A stretch of DNA of 64,000 bases from Neostapfia colusana (GCA_030760725.1 JASWHV010000008.1:58131671-58195670), one strand, 5' to 3'. Shown: positions 11,981-22,484, counted from the stretch's first letter. The notes: generated by a model from the sequence alone, not told the origin. Translations and numbers: made by a program.

Positions 11981-12198
11981 AGGGGAAAAAGAGGAGTCCT
12001 ACTCCAATTGGAGCTCAAATAAGAGTCCTACTCAATTTTGGATCTCAACAAACTTATCTTTTCAGTTAGGTGCGGCAGCCTTGTGGATTTTATCCCCAAA
12101 ATGTGGGGAAAATTCCCCTTTTTGAGAATTGGGTAATTTAGAAAATTTGGGGAAAATTTGGGAATGGCTCATTTCAGCTATCTTTTTCCCATTCCTCA

Positions 12199-12580
12199 CC
12201 ATTTCTATATCACTTGCTCCATTTCTACATTCCCCTCTCCATTTCTATGTACCATTCTCCATTTCTACATTCCCCTCTCCATTTCTATGTCCCGTTCTCC
12301 ATTTATACATTCCCTTCTCAATTTCTATGTCCCATTCTCCATTTCTACATTACCCTTCTCCATTTCTATGCCCCATTCTCCATTTCTATATTCCCTTCTC
12401 CATTTCTGTGGTTTTTTCCTCCATTTCTATGGTTCCTTCCTCCATTTCTATGGTTCTTTCTCCATTTCTATGGTTCCTTCCTCCATTTCTATGGTTCTTT
12501 CTCCATTTCTATGGTTCTTTTCTCCATTTATATGGTTCTTTCTCCATTTCTATAGTTCTTTCTCCATTTCTACTTCTTTT
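12199..12580. repeat. LTR minisatellite, about 19 units of 20-21 bp
   Basis: Units begin CCATTTCTAT or CCATTTCTAC and end in TTCT or CTCT. The first half alternates two unit types (CCATTTCTACATTCCCCTCT and a GTCCCATTCT type), giving a 40-bp higher order. The second half is a run of GGTTCTTTCT or GGTTCCTTCCT types. Units lack stop codons, so all three forward frames stay open; I do not regard these as genes. The partner array is at 15630-15991. Confidence 0.9.
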
Positions 12581-13977
12581 ATAATGTTTCTCTACATGAA
12601 AAATGTATGCAATGCATGGAAATGAATTTGAGGGTGTTACAAACCTACCCCCCTTAAACTGAATCTCGCCCTCGAGATTCGATAGAGTGGAGAATAGATG
12701 AGTGAATTCTGCCTTGAGATCTTCCTCACGCTCCCATGTAGTTTCAGCTTCCGTGTGATGGCTCCACTGTACCTTGCACCAATGGATCACTTTGTTCCTC
12801 GTGACACTTTCCTTCATGTCCAAAATTTTGATTGGGTGCTCCACGTAGGTCAGATCCTCTTGAAGCTCGAGCTCATCCATCGGTACTTGTTCTCCCGGTA
12901 CTCTTAAGCACTTCTTGGGTTGCGATACGTGAAACACGTCATGCACGTCAGAGAGGTGCGTTGGCAGCTCTAGTTGATAGGTTACTTCTCCTCGCTTGCC
13001 CAAAATCTAGAATGGCCCGATGTAGCGAGGTACTAACTTGCCTTTGACGTTGAACCGTCGTTGGCCTCGGATAGGCGATACCTTAAGATATATGAAGTCT
13101 CCCACATCGAAGGTCAATCTCCTTGCCTATTGTTCGCATAACCTTTTTGTCGTGACTGAGCAGCCTTCAAGTTTTCTCGTATCGTTTGGACTGGTTTCTC
13201 GGTGTCTTGCAGCACTTCGGGTCCAAACACTTGGCTTTCTCCAGTCTCATTCCAGAACAGCAGCATTCTACACTGTCTACCATACAATGCTTTGAAAGGT
13301 GACATCTTCAAGCTGGCTTGGTATCTGTTGTTGTATGAGAATTCAGCATACGGCAAGCTCCTATAACAACTACGCCCATGTTTCAAGGCGCAAGCTCTCA
13401 ACATGTCTTCCAAAATTTGATTTGTGCTCTCAGTTTGCCCGTCGGTTTGCAGGTGATAAGCGGAGCTGAAATTCAGTCGTGTACCCATGGCTTCATGCAG
13501 CTTCTTCCAGAACCTAGAGGTAAATTGAGAACCCCGATCTGAAACTATCCTCTTCGGAACTCCATGGCGACACACGATTTGCTCCATATACAGCTCGGCT
13601 AGTTGTGCAACGCTGTACTTGGTTCTAACAGGAAGGAAATGGGCTATTCTCGTCAATCGGTCCACGATAACCCAAATAGAGTCATAACCCGATTGAGTAC
13701 ATGGCAATCCGACGATGAAATCCATGCTGATGTCTTCCCACTTCCACTCGGGTACTTTCAATGGCTGCAACACTCCAGCGGGTCTTTGATGTTTGGTCTT
13801 CACCCGTTGGCACGTATCGCATAAGGCAACAGATTCAGCTATGTCCCTTTTCATACCATACCACCAATAGCAAGTTTTCAGGTCCTTGCACATCTTTGTA
13901 CAGCCGGGATGTATGGAATAAGGTGAGTCATGTGCCTCCTTTAATATCGTGTCGCGGATGTGCTTCACGTTAGGCAA
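12509..13977 (-). pseudogene. Tekay-type integrase and chromodomain-like C-terminus, broken
   Basis: The segment at 13977-13114 holds the integrase zinc domain (HDSPYSIHPG, then CDTC). Its core has Asp in ISMDFIVGLP, Asp in IVSDRGSQF and Glu in TDGQTESTNQ. A frame break near 13110 follows. The rest (13003 leftwards) carries the C-terminal module ending in a chromodomain-like stretch (ILDMKESVTRNKVIHWCKVQW), which in chromoviruses is thought to guide integration to chromatin. Codons after the domain run on into the LTR and stop at 12509. The corresponding regions of the intact element at 52698-53786 are clearly related but not identical, so this is a sister family. Confidence 0.8.
12642..12658 (-). 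promoter_or_regulatory. Polypurine tract of nested Tekay-type element
   Basis: The minus strand reads TTTAAGGGGGGTAGGTT immediately before the LTR border at 12641. This is the plus-strand primer for cDNA synthesis and confirms the element's direction. Confidence 0.8.
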
Positions 13978-13989
13978 ACAAATCCTTTT

Positions 13990-15060
13990 TCATAACCAAA
14001 GCGTACCATTCTCATCTTCCTTGAAATCCTTTTCTATGCCTTGTCGGATTCTTTCCTTGATTTCCTCATCCGTTGTTTGGCCATCCCGTATCTCTTGTTC
14101 CAGCGAGGAGTTCAGTTCTATCACCTCCATCTCGTTCAAGAACCCGAGATGTAACTGTTCGAACTCCTTGCGCAGCTCGGGTGGCAGCTCCCGAACCGTG
14201 AGTTGGTGACATGCTGCTTTTCGGCTCAACGCATCAGCTACCACATTGCCCTTTCCGGGGTGATAGTTGATTCCAACATCATAATCCTTGATGAGTTCCA
14301 ACCATCAACGTTGCCTCAAATTCAGATCCGCTTGCGTGAATATATACTTGAGGCTTTTGTGATCTGTATAGATCTCACATCGGTGGCCAAGGATATAATG
14401 CCTCCAAATTTTCAAGGCATGTACTACGGCTGCAAGTTCCAAGTCATTCGTGGGGTAATTCAGCTCATGTTTCTTTAGTTGTCTCGATGCATAGGCTACC
14501 ACTTGTCCTTCTTGCATGAGCACACATCCAAGCCCTTGTCTTGATGCGTCACAATATATGTCAAAGCTCTTGCTCACGTCCGGCAATACCAAAACCGGCG
14601 CTGTTGTTAATCTCTTTTTTAGTTCTTCAAAGATATCTTGACACACTTGTGTCCACTGAAATGCTTTCCCCTTCATTAGCAATTCAGTCATAGGCTTCGC
14701 TATTTTGGAGAAATCCTTGATGAAACGGCGGTAGTATCCAGTCATCCCATGGAAACTCCGAATATCTCTCACTTTCTGCGGTTGATTCCACTTTAAAACG
14801 TCTCCCACTTTTCCGGGATCAACCGATACTCCTCCCTCGGAGATGATGTGGCCTAGGAACGATATCTCCTTTAGCCAAAATTGACACTTGCTGAACTTGG
14901 CATACAATTGATGCTCTCGCAGTTTCTGTAATGTCAATCTCAAGTGTTCTTCATGTCCTTCCTCGCTTTTCGAATACACCATGATATCGTCCATGAAAAC
15001 CATGACGAACTCGTCCAAGTACTCCATGAAGACCTTATTCATGAGGTACATAAAGTACGC
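13990..15060 (-). pseudogene. Tekay-type RT (partial) and RNase H
   Basis: From 15060 leftwards the frame begins abruptly in the middle of RT, at AYFMYLMNKVF, just before the catalytic box FMDDIMVYS. In that box the usual Tyr or Phe-Ile/Val-Asp-Asp has become Phe-Met-Asp-Asp. The frame continues through the RT thumb and RNase H (YCDASRQGLG, then LELAAVVHAL and YTDHKSLKYI). It meets an in-frame stop at about 14305. The tail with INYHPGKGNVVADALSR follows at 14301-13990. Everything upstream of the RT middle was lost in the internal deletion, so the gene is a fragment. Confidence 0.83.
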
Positions 15061-15064
15061 GGAT
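15054..15064. other. Deletion junction joining RT to the 5' LTR
   Basis: RT codons and LTR sequence meet here with a shared GCG. The LTR side matches the other copy at about 11638-11641 (CGCGATCTGTCC there, CGCGGATCTGTCC here). A 2-3 bp shared word at the break is typical of illegitimate recombination or end-joining, which commonly shrinks plant retrotransposons. Confidence 0.7.
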
Positions 15065-16052
15065 CTGTCCACATGTAAAAGTTTCTGCTTGAAGGGGGCG
15101 AAGAAAACGGATGCGTAGAAACAGCGGCGACATCGTAAGATGGGTAATGGGGACCTACCTCACTTCCTTTTGGTGGCAGGGCCTTCCTCCTAGCAATGGC
15201 AGCAGTGGGGAATTTTTCTATGGAAAATTTTGGTAGGACAGATTGTCGGGCTTCTTCTCCGAAGACGGCGGGGCTCGACGGGGCTCGATGGCAGCCAAAT
15301 TCCGGCAAGGGGCAGACTTGGCGAATTGGCAGCAAGGAAGGGGGCTTGGCAGTAGGGGGAGGACGTCCAAAATAGAGAGGGATCGGCCAAGGGGGTGGGG
15401 GTTGTATTTATAAGGGGAAAAAGAGGAGTCATACTCCAATTGGAGCTCAAATAAGAGTCCTACTCAATTGTGAATCTCAACAAACTTATCTTTTCAGTTA
15501 GGTGTGGAAGCCTTGGGGATTTTGTCCCCAAAATGTGGGGAAAATTCCCCTTTTGGGAATTGGGGAATTTAGAAATTTTGGGGGAAATTTGGGAATGGCT
15601 CATTTCAGCTATCTTTTTCCCATTCCTCACCATTTCTATGTCACTTGCTCCATTTCTACATTCCCCTCTCCATTTCTACATTCCCCTCTCCATTTCTATG
15701 TCCCATTCTCTATTTCTACATTCCCTAATCCATTTCTATGTCCCATTCTCCATTTCTACATTGCCCTTCTCCATTTCTATGCCCCATTCCCCATTTCTAT
15801 ATTCCCTTCTCCATTTCTGTGGTTTTTTCCTTCATTTCTATGGTTCCTTCCTCCATTTGTATGGTTCTTTCTCCATTTCTATGGTTTCTTCCTCCATTTC
15901 TATGGTTCTTTCTCCATTTCTATGGTTCTTTTCTCCATTTATATGGTTCTTTCTCCATTTCTATAGTTCTTTCTCTATTTCTACTTCTTTTATAATGTTT
16001 CTCTACATGAAAAATGTATGCAATGCATGGAAATGAATTTGAGTGTGTTACA
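15058..16052 (-). repeat. Partial 5' LTR of nested Tekay-type element
   Basis: It matches 11641-12641, including the TATA box (15405-15412) and the minisatellite (15630-15991). It ends in GTGTGTTACA beside target repeat CTCAT. Over the first 110 aligned bases I count about eight differences from the other copy, so the insertion is not recent. Confidence 0.85.
15630..15991. repeat. LTR minisatellite, partner array of about 18 units
   Basis: It has the same 20-21 bp units and nearly the same unit order as 12199-12580, with one unit fewer in the alternating half. That fits loss or gain of a single unit after insertion. Confidence 0.88.
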
Positions 16053-16057
16053 CTCAT

Positions 16058-17828
16058 GTTCAAATTGCACAATTTCACTGGGAGTCATAGGGAGCAACAC
16101 AATTTTCTTGCCGTTTTGCATGAGAGTATACTTATTAGATCAACCATGGTGAATAGCGTCCGTATCAAACTCCCAACGACGTCCCAACAAAAGAGAACAA
16201 TCATCCATAGGTACCACATCAAAATCAGCAAAATTATGATAAGAACCAGTGGAAAAATGTACCCTTGCTGTTTGTGTTACCTTTACCTTACCATTGTTGT
16301 TAAACCATTGAATGTGATAAGGGTGGGGATGCTCCCGTGTGATCAAGCCAAGCTTCTTGACAACCACAACATTCACCAAATTGTTACAGCTACCACCATC
16401 AATGATGGTATGCACACGGCAGTCCTTGATGATGAGAAACATGTTGAAAAGTTTGTGACGTTGGCGGTTGTCGTTCTTTCCAACCGTGGCACTCAAAGCT
16501 TGCTGCACAATCAAAGTCCTATACTTGTTGGTCGCAGAAGTACCAAGAAAATCCTCAGCACCGTCATCAGAACCTGAAATGTTAGCTACAATAATATTTT
16601 CATCTTCAATATCAGAAGCACTAACATACCCACCATCAGCAGTGGCAATTATCGCCCATTTTCTGGGGCAATCTCGTTGCATATGGCCAAGTCCTTGGCA
16701 GCGGTGGCACTTGATGTTGGAGGTACGACTGGTGGAAGTGTTGGGTGTAGCAGTCTTTGCTGCAACACCTGGAGACGTCTGGGACTTGCTGTTATCCTTT
16801 CCCCATGATGTATAAGGCGTGGTGCTGCGTACAACACTGGTGGATGGTGGTGTAGACACACGTACGCTCGAGGGCGCTGCTTTGGATGGCACCATAAGCT
16901 GTCGTGGAGTGAAGGTGTTTTTCCGCCGCTGCTGTTGGCGACCCTGCACTTCTTTTTCTGCTAACATAGCTAGTTGAAATAAACGTTGAATAGAATGATA
17001 TTCCTTGTAATCATCTATGTACTGGATCTCACGCCGCAAGCCTCCATAAAACCTAACAATTTGGTCTTCCTGATCCTCAACTACCCCACAACGAAGCATA
17101 AATTTCTGCAACTCTTGGTAGTACTCTTGGACAGTCATGTCACCCTGATCAAAGCGTTGCAATTTCTTAAGAAGATCACGTCTATATGAAGAGGGAACAA
17201 ACCTAGCACGCATCTCTTCTTTTAATGCAGCCCATGTCTGTGGGGCATTACGTGTATTGACAAGTTCATTCCACCAAATGATAGCAAAATCTTTAAACTC
17301 ACTAGTGGCTTGTCTAACTCTATGTTGCTCGGGAACAAGATGAGAGCTAAATTTTTGTTCTACCATCATCTCCCAGTCCAAGTAAGTCTCAAAATCATAA
17401 GATCCATAAATCTGTGGAATAGAAAACTTAATCTTAGCGTAAGGATCATTATCTTGTTCAAGAGCATGAGGACGAGGTCTATCTCTCATACCTTGACGAT
17501 TTCGTCGAAGGCGACGGTGCTGCTGTGCATCAACCTCATCTTTATTGAAGTCATCCTCTGTGTCGTTGTGAGCATGTGCGTCAGCATCAAGGATGATAGG
17601 GGCTGGAGTTTGTTGGGGAATACGAACCTCCACCTCATCCAACCGTGTGGTTAGACCAGCAACACTTGTATGAAGCCTCTGAAAGGTGGCTGTTGTAGTG
17701 GTCTGGTAGTTGTTGAATGCTTTGGTAATCGCCCGCATCATGTCCCTTAGTTCCAGATGGGACACACAATCATTATCATCCAGAGGTGTAGAAACAGAGG
17801 TCTTATCCATAGACTTATTTTCTGTCAT
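16058..17828 (-). pseudogene. CRM-like gag and protease, near-intact with one visible stop
   Basis: Gag builds the particle and the aspartic protease cuts the polyprotein. The ATG at 17826-17828 opens a 562-residue frame. It holds the gag core at about residues 130-290 (including IIWWNELV and the QEYYQELQ motif). A zinc knuckle C-x2-C-x4-H-x4-C lies at residues 374-387 (CHRCQGLGHMQRDC). A protease-like site at about 477-480 reads DGGS instead of the usual D(S/T)G. A TGA at 16140-16142 ends the frame, yet the following codons to 16058 stay in register. They join the pol codons at 9800 once the nested element is removed. The gene is therefore inactivated by the stop, the insertion and the frameshifts in pol. 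Confidence 0.85.
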
Positions 17829-18989
17829 TGTTAGTGCAAAACAGAAAACAAAGGCAAAAGGATTGTGAGGGACCCTATTAGTACGCTCTCTGAAGTGGAA
17901 GTGGGAGTGGAAATGAAGCAGTAAGATGCGTCTTACTCCGCTCTTACAAGTTTCTTACCAGCACTGCAGGTGGCCAACGGTGACCGGTGTTAAAGCAAGC
18001 AGAGAGTGGGTGTGATTGCAGAAGTTACCTAGGTTTTGCTCGAGAGAAGGTGGAGCTTTGGAAGGCTCAAATGCAGTATATGCATGTGGCACACAAGTTA
18101 GTAACGGATAGCAATGCTGAATAAGTGTCCAAAGAATTTGACCTAGTTGCTGGCCTAAAATTGTATTAGAACAGTTGTGGCAGCAAGCAAGGAACAATAT
18201 CAGCAAGTTGTGAAAACAAAGATGAATGATGATGAAAACAAGGATGGATGATGATGAACAACAAGGACAATATCAGCAAGTGTTCAACACTCACAGAGAC
18301 AACAGCACAAGTAGAAATCACTTGAGCCTCCTGTTTTGTCTTGTAGCACTAGTAGAAATCAAATTCTTGTTTTTTATTTTTTTGATATTTTTTTATCAAC
18401 CAGGGGCACAAGAATAGAAACAACACCAAGTATTACCTCAAGCTGATGAAAGATGTGATCGGTACAAATTCAGGAGCGTTTGAAATAATGGGTGCTGGAA
18501 CTTCGGAGTTCAAAACGAGGGCCTTCCTGATTTTTTTAATTTTTTTGAAATAGTCGTGACCGGCGTAGCAGGTGAATCATATGTGGATTTTTTCGGATAG
18601 CTTTCCAGGAAAAAATGCACCTCAATCGGAGTTCCGAGCGAAAAGTTATGCCTATTTTAATGAGGATACGCCGAATTAGGTTTTGGTGGTGGTGGAAACT
18701 AAAACGGATACGAATCGAATAGGTGGATGGAATTTTTTGTAGATTGGTTTTTTTCGTAGATGGCAGCGGATAGAAGAAACAAAACTGAACCAAATAAATC
18801 TAAACCAGCAATCAAACTCAACCTAGGACACGAACTTAGAACTACGGATTCCGAAACTAAATTGTGCAAAAGTCTGAGTGAGGGCTATAGGTCAGGGAAA
18901 GTAAAAAATTTTGTGGCTTTTTGTGGACTATAGGACTGAAACAAAATGACTCTAAAGGCACAAAAGTATACCTTACGGTCAACCTGATA
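17829..18989 (-). other. Leader of CRM-like element, no gene seen
   Basis: This is the stretch between the primer site and the gag start. It is moderately AT-rich, has scattered stops in all frames and shows no domain that I recognise. A leader of this size is acceptable for this lineage. Confidence 0.6.
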
Positions 18990-18999
18990 TCTGATACCA
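18990..18999 (-). promoter_or_regulatory. Primer binding site (initiator tRNA-Met) of CRM-like element
   Basis: The minus strand reads TGGTATCAGA two bases inside the LTR border at 19002. It is the standard tRNA-Met primer site. Confidence 0.85.
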
Positions 19000-19001
19000 G
19001 T

Positions 19002-19871
19002 TGAGAGTAGAATGTGTCCCGATCTTCCGAGGGGTATGGTAAACTTGATTGGGTGGAGATCTCGACGTTGATGATCCAAGGCTCCGAACGAATGGAACCT
19101 CACAATGACTACACCACTGCTCCGTTGGTTATCACCTGTGTCACACGAATCACCTCGCCACGAAGGCTTATTCCTGCAAGTGCAATCAAGAACACAAGCA
19201 AGAACAGAGAAATTGCAATCAAAACTGAATTGATCACGAGGTGGGGTCTCACAAGCCGATGAACGGTGACACTGTTCAATGACAGATTGAAACTAAGCAA
19301 AACCCAACCCTAATGTGACGGCGACTGCTGAATAAAAAGAAGTTAGGGGCGTGCAAGACCACTGGACGCAACCCTAATGGGCTTCCACACGATACACGGG
19401 ACAGCGGCCCAAAGGACGGTGATGCAGCACCATGACATATTCTGGACGTCCACTTGTTTTGCCGATTCCTATGAACTCAGAAGAAATTTTGAAGTGAGAC
19501 CGGTTCCATTGTAAGCTTTATGTAATTCTGGTTCCAACCATATATAGAACGTCCAAATCCGACTCCATATGTGTCTGGGGCGTTAATTTTGGTGAAGGCA
19601 GCTCCTGGAATCCGAGGTGGAGTCGAAGTCGAGTTGGGCTTGGAGTCCTCCTTGGTGTGGACGTCTTATCTCCTCCTCCTTGACTCCTTGGACTTCTCCA
19701 AGCCCTTGCTGGTCCTCTCCATTGTTTCTAATCAATAAAACATGCATAGAAACAAGCGTAAGTTCTAAAACACAATTGACAAGGCTAGAACGTATCTGGA
19801 GATCCAACCGATGCGCACGTGCTCTAGTGATCGGTCCTTGTATTGTATGCAAAGGAGAGATGTCCTTATCA
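19002..19871 (-). repeat. 5' LTR of CRM-like element (870 bp)
   Basis: In plus orientation it runs from TGAGAGTAGAATG at 19002 to GTCCTTATCA at 19871 and is followed by target repeat GTGTG. A minus-strand TATA-like box lies at 19541-19546. It is longer than the 3' copy because it keeps two segments deleted there. Confidence 0.88.
19541..19546 (-). promoter_or_regulatory. TATA-like box in 5' LTR of CRM-like element
   Basis: The minus strand reads TCTATATATGG, identical to 6641-6646. This copy would drive the element's transcript. Confidence 0.5.
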
Positions 19872-20030
19872 GTGTGACCCTCAAAAACACCCTACATGGA
19901 TACTACAACATTCAATATGCACGTTTACGAACGCACGGCCATGATAATTAATAGATGAAAAAAGTATATAATTTATTCCATGAGTCCATATTACGAGGGG
20001 TGGTGCGGTGTTTTATGTTGATTCTTCATG

Positions 20031-20350
20031 CACTACAGGGGACACGATTACTAATGAGGGCCAGAAACCGTCGTAAATAAGCCACTTATCGTCATAAATA
20101 TCCTTTTTACGACGGCAATAGGTTATTTACGACGGTTTGTAACGCTCACCCGTCAAAAGTCCTAAATAAGATTATTTACGATAGTTACCATCGTAAATAA
20201 GGTATTTACGACGGCTGTCATAGTCGTTGTAAATAATGAGGCGGTTCCATGTGGCACCCTCGCGATCTTTATTTACGACAGCTTAGACCCGACCGTTGTA
20301 ACTAAAGTTCCTCTATTTACGACGAGCTTGCTCTTGGCCGTCGTAAATAT
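20031..20350. repeat. Left subterminal repeats of CACTA-1
   Basis: About ten copies of a TTATTTACGACGGC-like word occur in both directions, for example near 20100, 20125, 20165, 20205, 20265 and 20315. Such subterminal repeats bind the TNPA-type protein in CACTA elements. Confidence 0.85.
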
Positions 20351-20462
20351 GGAATTTTTTAAATAACAAAAAATTGCTAACCTGGTACGATGACTAGCTC
20401 ACATACATATACATGATAATATGACAAACATCACAAGCAATTCACATAACAACAATATAAAA

Positions 20463-21355
20463 TATTACACGACACTAGTCACTCTCACGTTCACTACCTC
20501 CAGAGCCCAGAAAGTCATTCTCGTATCGTTCTCCAGGTGCCCATAGCTGCGGAGATGGAGTCTGAGCCTCCGTTGACGATCACTGTGATCAAGTGTAATT
20601 AGATAAGTTTTAGCTTTAAAAGTGCACGTTTCACTAAATTTGCTTCTGAAGAGTTAGAATTCAGCAAGTCTGGCTATGTTTGGCTATAGCAGTCTAGATT
20701 TAGTTAAGTTTGTCTATTTTTGGCTATGTTTGACTATATTTGACTAATTTTTGCTCAGTTTGATGCATTTATCTAATTTAGATTCATTTCAATAATTGTT
20801 GCTTAGCTGTGCCGCTGAAGAATGCACCTGTGGCTTCATCGGTGGCTGCCATGAGGGAATGGCAACCAGCTGCCCATTCTACTGAGCTAAGACCTGTGAT
20901 AGCAAAGCATTAGCACATGCATAATAATAAAATATTATGGATGTTTAGTAATTTAAATTCTTACTTGTATCGCCGCTTACATCTGTGCTAAGTAGCTAGC
21001 TTGATACTCTTATCTAGCCTTGGCAAGAGCTTCTTGCTTCTGGAGCTTCTCCTGTGTCAGACGTAGCTCCTCCTGAACACTCTAGAGCTCTAGGTCCCTC
21101 TGCGACATCCGTCGGTAGGGTCCAGCGGATGAAGACTGTAACAAAAAGGCCCTCAAAGGTCTTGCCTCCCTCGAGTCAACCACTCCATCGAATATGGGAA
21201 ACCTACAAAAAAATATTAAGAATAAGATTATATAGCTCAAATCGATAAACAAAAAAAGAAGTTAACATCTCACCTTCCATGGGTTTTTCCGCCTCCGCTT
21301 GCATACACGACGTTTGGCGTCCTCACTGCCACGTTCTCCTCTGTGCCCGGATCAA
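20463..21355 (-). pseudogene. TNPA/Transposase_24-like gene remnant in CACTA-1
   Basis: Exon-like blocks match the gene in CACTA-2 (32096-33846) in reverse order: the last exon at about 20470-20590, others at about 20805-20895 and 20960-21205, and one at about 21270-21355. The intron near 20640-20770 holds a run of TGGCTATGTTTGGC-like words, as in CACTA-3. Stops interrupt the blocks. The protein would be the DNA-binding accessory factor that recognises subterminal repeats. Only the C-terminal part remains. Confidence 0.6.
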
Positions 21356-21389
21356 CCTCCTCGTGTCATAGGGGCTCATGGGATTAGTG

Positions 21390-21520
21390 TCGTCCTAAAT
21401 ACGACGGTTATCCTACTTATAATAGTCATCCTATTTCCGACGGCACATTCCAGGGCCGTCGTAAATAACATATTATATATGCTCTCATGACGGTGTATAT
21501 AGCTAACCGTCGTGAACCGA
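21390..21520. repeat. Internal island of subterminal-type repeats in CACTA-1
   Basis: AAATACGACGGTT, TTCCGACGGC, GCCGTCGTAAATAAC and AACCGTCGTGAA lie in the middle of the element, more than 1.2 kb from either end. This arrangement suggests an internal rearrangement or a buried end of another CACTA copy. Confidence 0.65.
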
Positions 21521-21609
21521 ATAATTAACAACAAATTTTCTAATAAATAGTTTATCAATCAATTAAACTAATTCAACAAATTATTTAATCAAATAATTAA
21601 CCTAATTGC

Positions 21610-21798
21610 AATAGTTACACTAAAAAAGGGCGTACCCAGCGCCGAAGTCTCCCACACATATGGGGTCTAGGGAAGGGTTATTTCTAGACAGCCTTTTTAC
21701 AGAGAGGCTGGTTTGAACCCAAGACCTTAGGACACAAGTGGAGACACACTACCACTGCGCCATGTCCGCCCTTCAAAATAAGTTAATAGTTACACTAA
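21610..21798 (-). mobile_element. tRNA-derived SINE (Au-like) inside CACTA-1
   Basis: Read on the minus strand, it has a polymerase III A box TGGCGCAGTGG (21752-21762). A B box GGTTCAAACC follows (21710-21719). A non-tRNA body continues from there and ends in GTACGCCCTTTTTT. The 14-bp word AATAGTTACACTAA flanks it at 21610-21623 and 21785-21798, a clear target duplication. The box sequences, the GGGTACGCCC end and the short T tail resemble the plant Au SINE family as I remember it. It has no coding capacity and would be moved by LINE machinery. Confidence 0.83.
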
Positions 21799-22235
21799 TT
21801 AATAAATTAAACTAAATAATTAATTAAACAAATTGTACTAATAAAACATATTAGTTAACCAAACTAATTAATCTACTAATCAAAATAACTACTAAATCAA
21901 ATAATTTAACTGACCAATAAATCAGATAATTTAACTAACCAACCAATAAACAAACTGATTAAACAACTACTTAATAAAAGAATTAACTAACTAGGAAAAA
22001 ACATACCTCATGAGAGGCGCGCGGTGGCGTCGACGCGCGGGGCTGCTATGTAATAAAAAATATACTAATTAATCAATTAGTTAAACTAATTAAAGTAATT
22101 AAAATAACAATGTAACTAACTAAATAATAAACTAACTAATTAATCAACTAACTAATCATATAAATTTAATAAGTAACAATTTAACTAACTAATTAATCAA
22201 CTAACTTATAACCTAAGTTAAATAAGTAACAATTT
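21799..22235. repeat. AT-rich low-complexity filler in CACTA-1
   Basis: Degenerate repetition of TTAACTAA, AATTAATC and ACTAACTA words. One short GC-rich interruption lies at about 22013-22050. No gene is seen. Confidence 0.7.
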
Positions 22236-22250
22236 AACTAGGGAGGCGGC

Positions 22251-22484
22251 GGCTCGCTGCCACAACCGTTAGTGGGGAAGCGCAGGCGCGGCGTAGCACA
22301 CGAGCGCGGGCAGCGGTACGGCGACCGCGATGCGGGGGCTCGGACGCGGCTGCATGAATGGGCGCGGGGCTCGCTGCCACAACTGTTAGTGGGGAAGCGC
22401 AGGCGCGGCGTAGCACACGAGCGCGGGCAGCGGCAGGGCGACCGCGATGCGGGGGCTCGGACGCGGCCGCATGAATGGGCGCGG
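22251..22484. repeat. 117-bp tandem duplication, GC-rich
   Basis: The unit beginning GGCTCGCTGCCACAAC at 22251 is repeated from 22368 with about five differences. Partial copies of its GC-rich tail continue to about 22550. The period of 117 is a multiple of three, so long frames open on both strands. Their composition (Arg/Ala/Pro-rich) is unlike a real protein. Confidence 0.85.

Larger units (their letters stand above)
9806..12641 (-). repeat. Complete 3' LTR of nested Tekay-type element (2836 bp)
   Basis: Borders are TGTGACACCC at 9806 and GGGTGTTACA ending at 12641, each beside the expected partner (target repeat on the left, polypurine tract on the right). The last 1 kb (11641-12641) matches the partial copy at 15058-16052. 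It holds a minus-strand TATA box at 11973-11980 and a 19-unit minisatellite at 12199-12580. The part from 9806 to about 11600 has no partner here and no coding content that I recognise. Confidence 0.87.
9801..16057 (-). mobile_element. Nested Ty3/gypsy (Tekay-type) element with large internal deletion
   Basis: The element lies between direct repeats CTCAT at 9801-9805 and 16053-16057, inside the pol frame of the CRM-like element. It runs right to left. The 3' LTR (9806-12641) is complete, with terminal words TGTGACACCC and GGGTGTTACA. Pol (15060-12509) holds RT motif onwards, RNase H, integrase and a chromodomain-like end. The right LTR is only a 995-bp part (15058-16052). Gag, protease, the first part of RT, the primer site and about 1.8 kb of the right LTR are missing. 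Domain order, a chromodomain-like C-terminus and a 2.8-kb LTR suggest the Tekay/Del lineage. Confidence 0.87.
6167..19876 (-). mobile_element. Ty3/gypsy chromovirus, CRM-like, split by a nested gypsy element
   Basis: The element lies between direct repeats GTGTG at 6167-6171 and 19872-19876. From right to left it has the 5' LTR (19002-19871), primer site (18990-18999), a 1.2-kb leader, gag-protease (17828-16058), RT-RNase H-integrase (9800 to about 6752), and the 3' LTR (6172-6971). Without the nested 6.25-kb insertion the element is about 7.45 kb. That length, LTRs of 0.8-0.87 kb beginning TGATGAGGAC, and an integrase frame running across the polypurine tract into the 3' LTR all fit the CRM lineage as I know it. 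Reina is the main alternative. The LTRs differ by many substitutions plus two deletions, so the insertion is old. Confidence 0.8.

Noticed and set aside
12129..12625. Three overlapping plus-strand open frames of 113-155 codons, with similar ones at 15470-16036
   Set aside because: They arise from a stop-free 20-21 bp LTR minisatellite and give repetitive Phe/Ser/Pro peptides in every frame; this is not coding sequence.
21700..21776. Possible tRNA gene on the minus strand (A and B boxes)
   Set aside because: The boxes are followed by a non-tRNA body and a T-tail within a 14-bp target duplication, which identifies a SINE. No clear cloverleaf arms could be formed.
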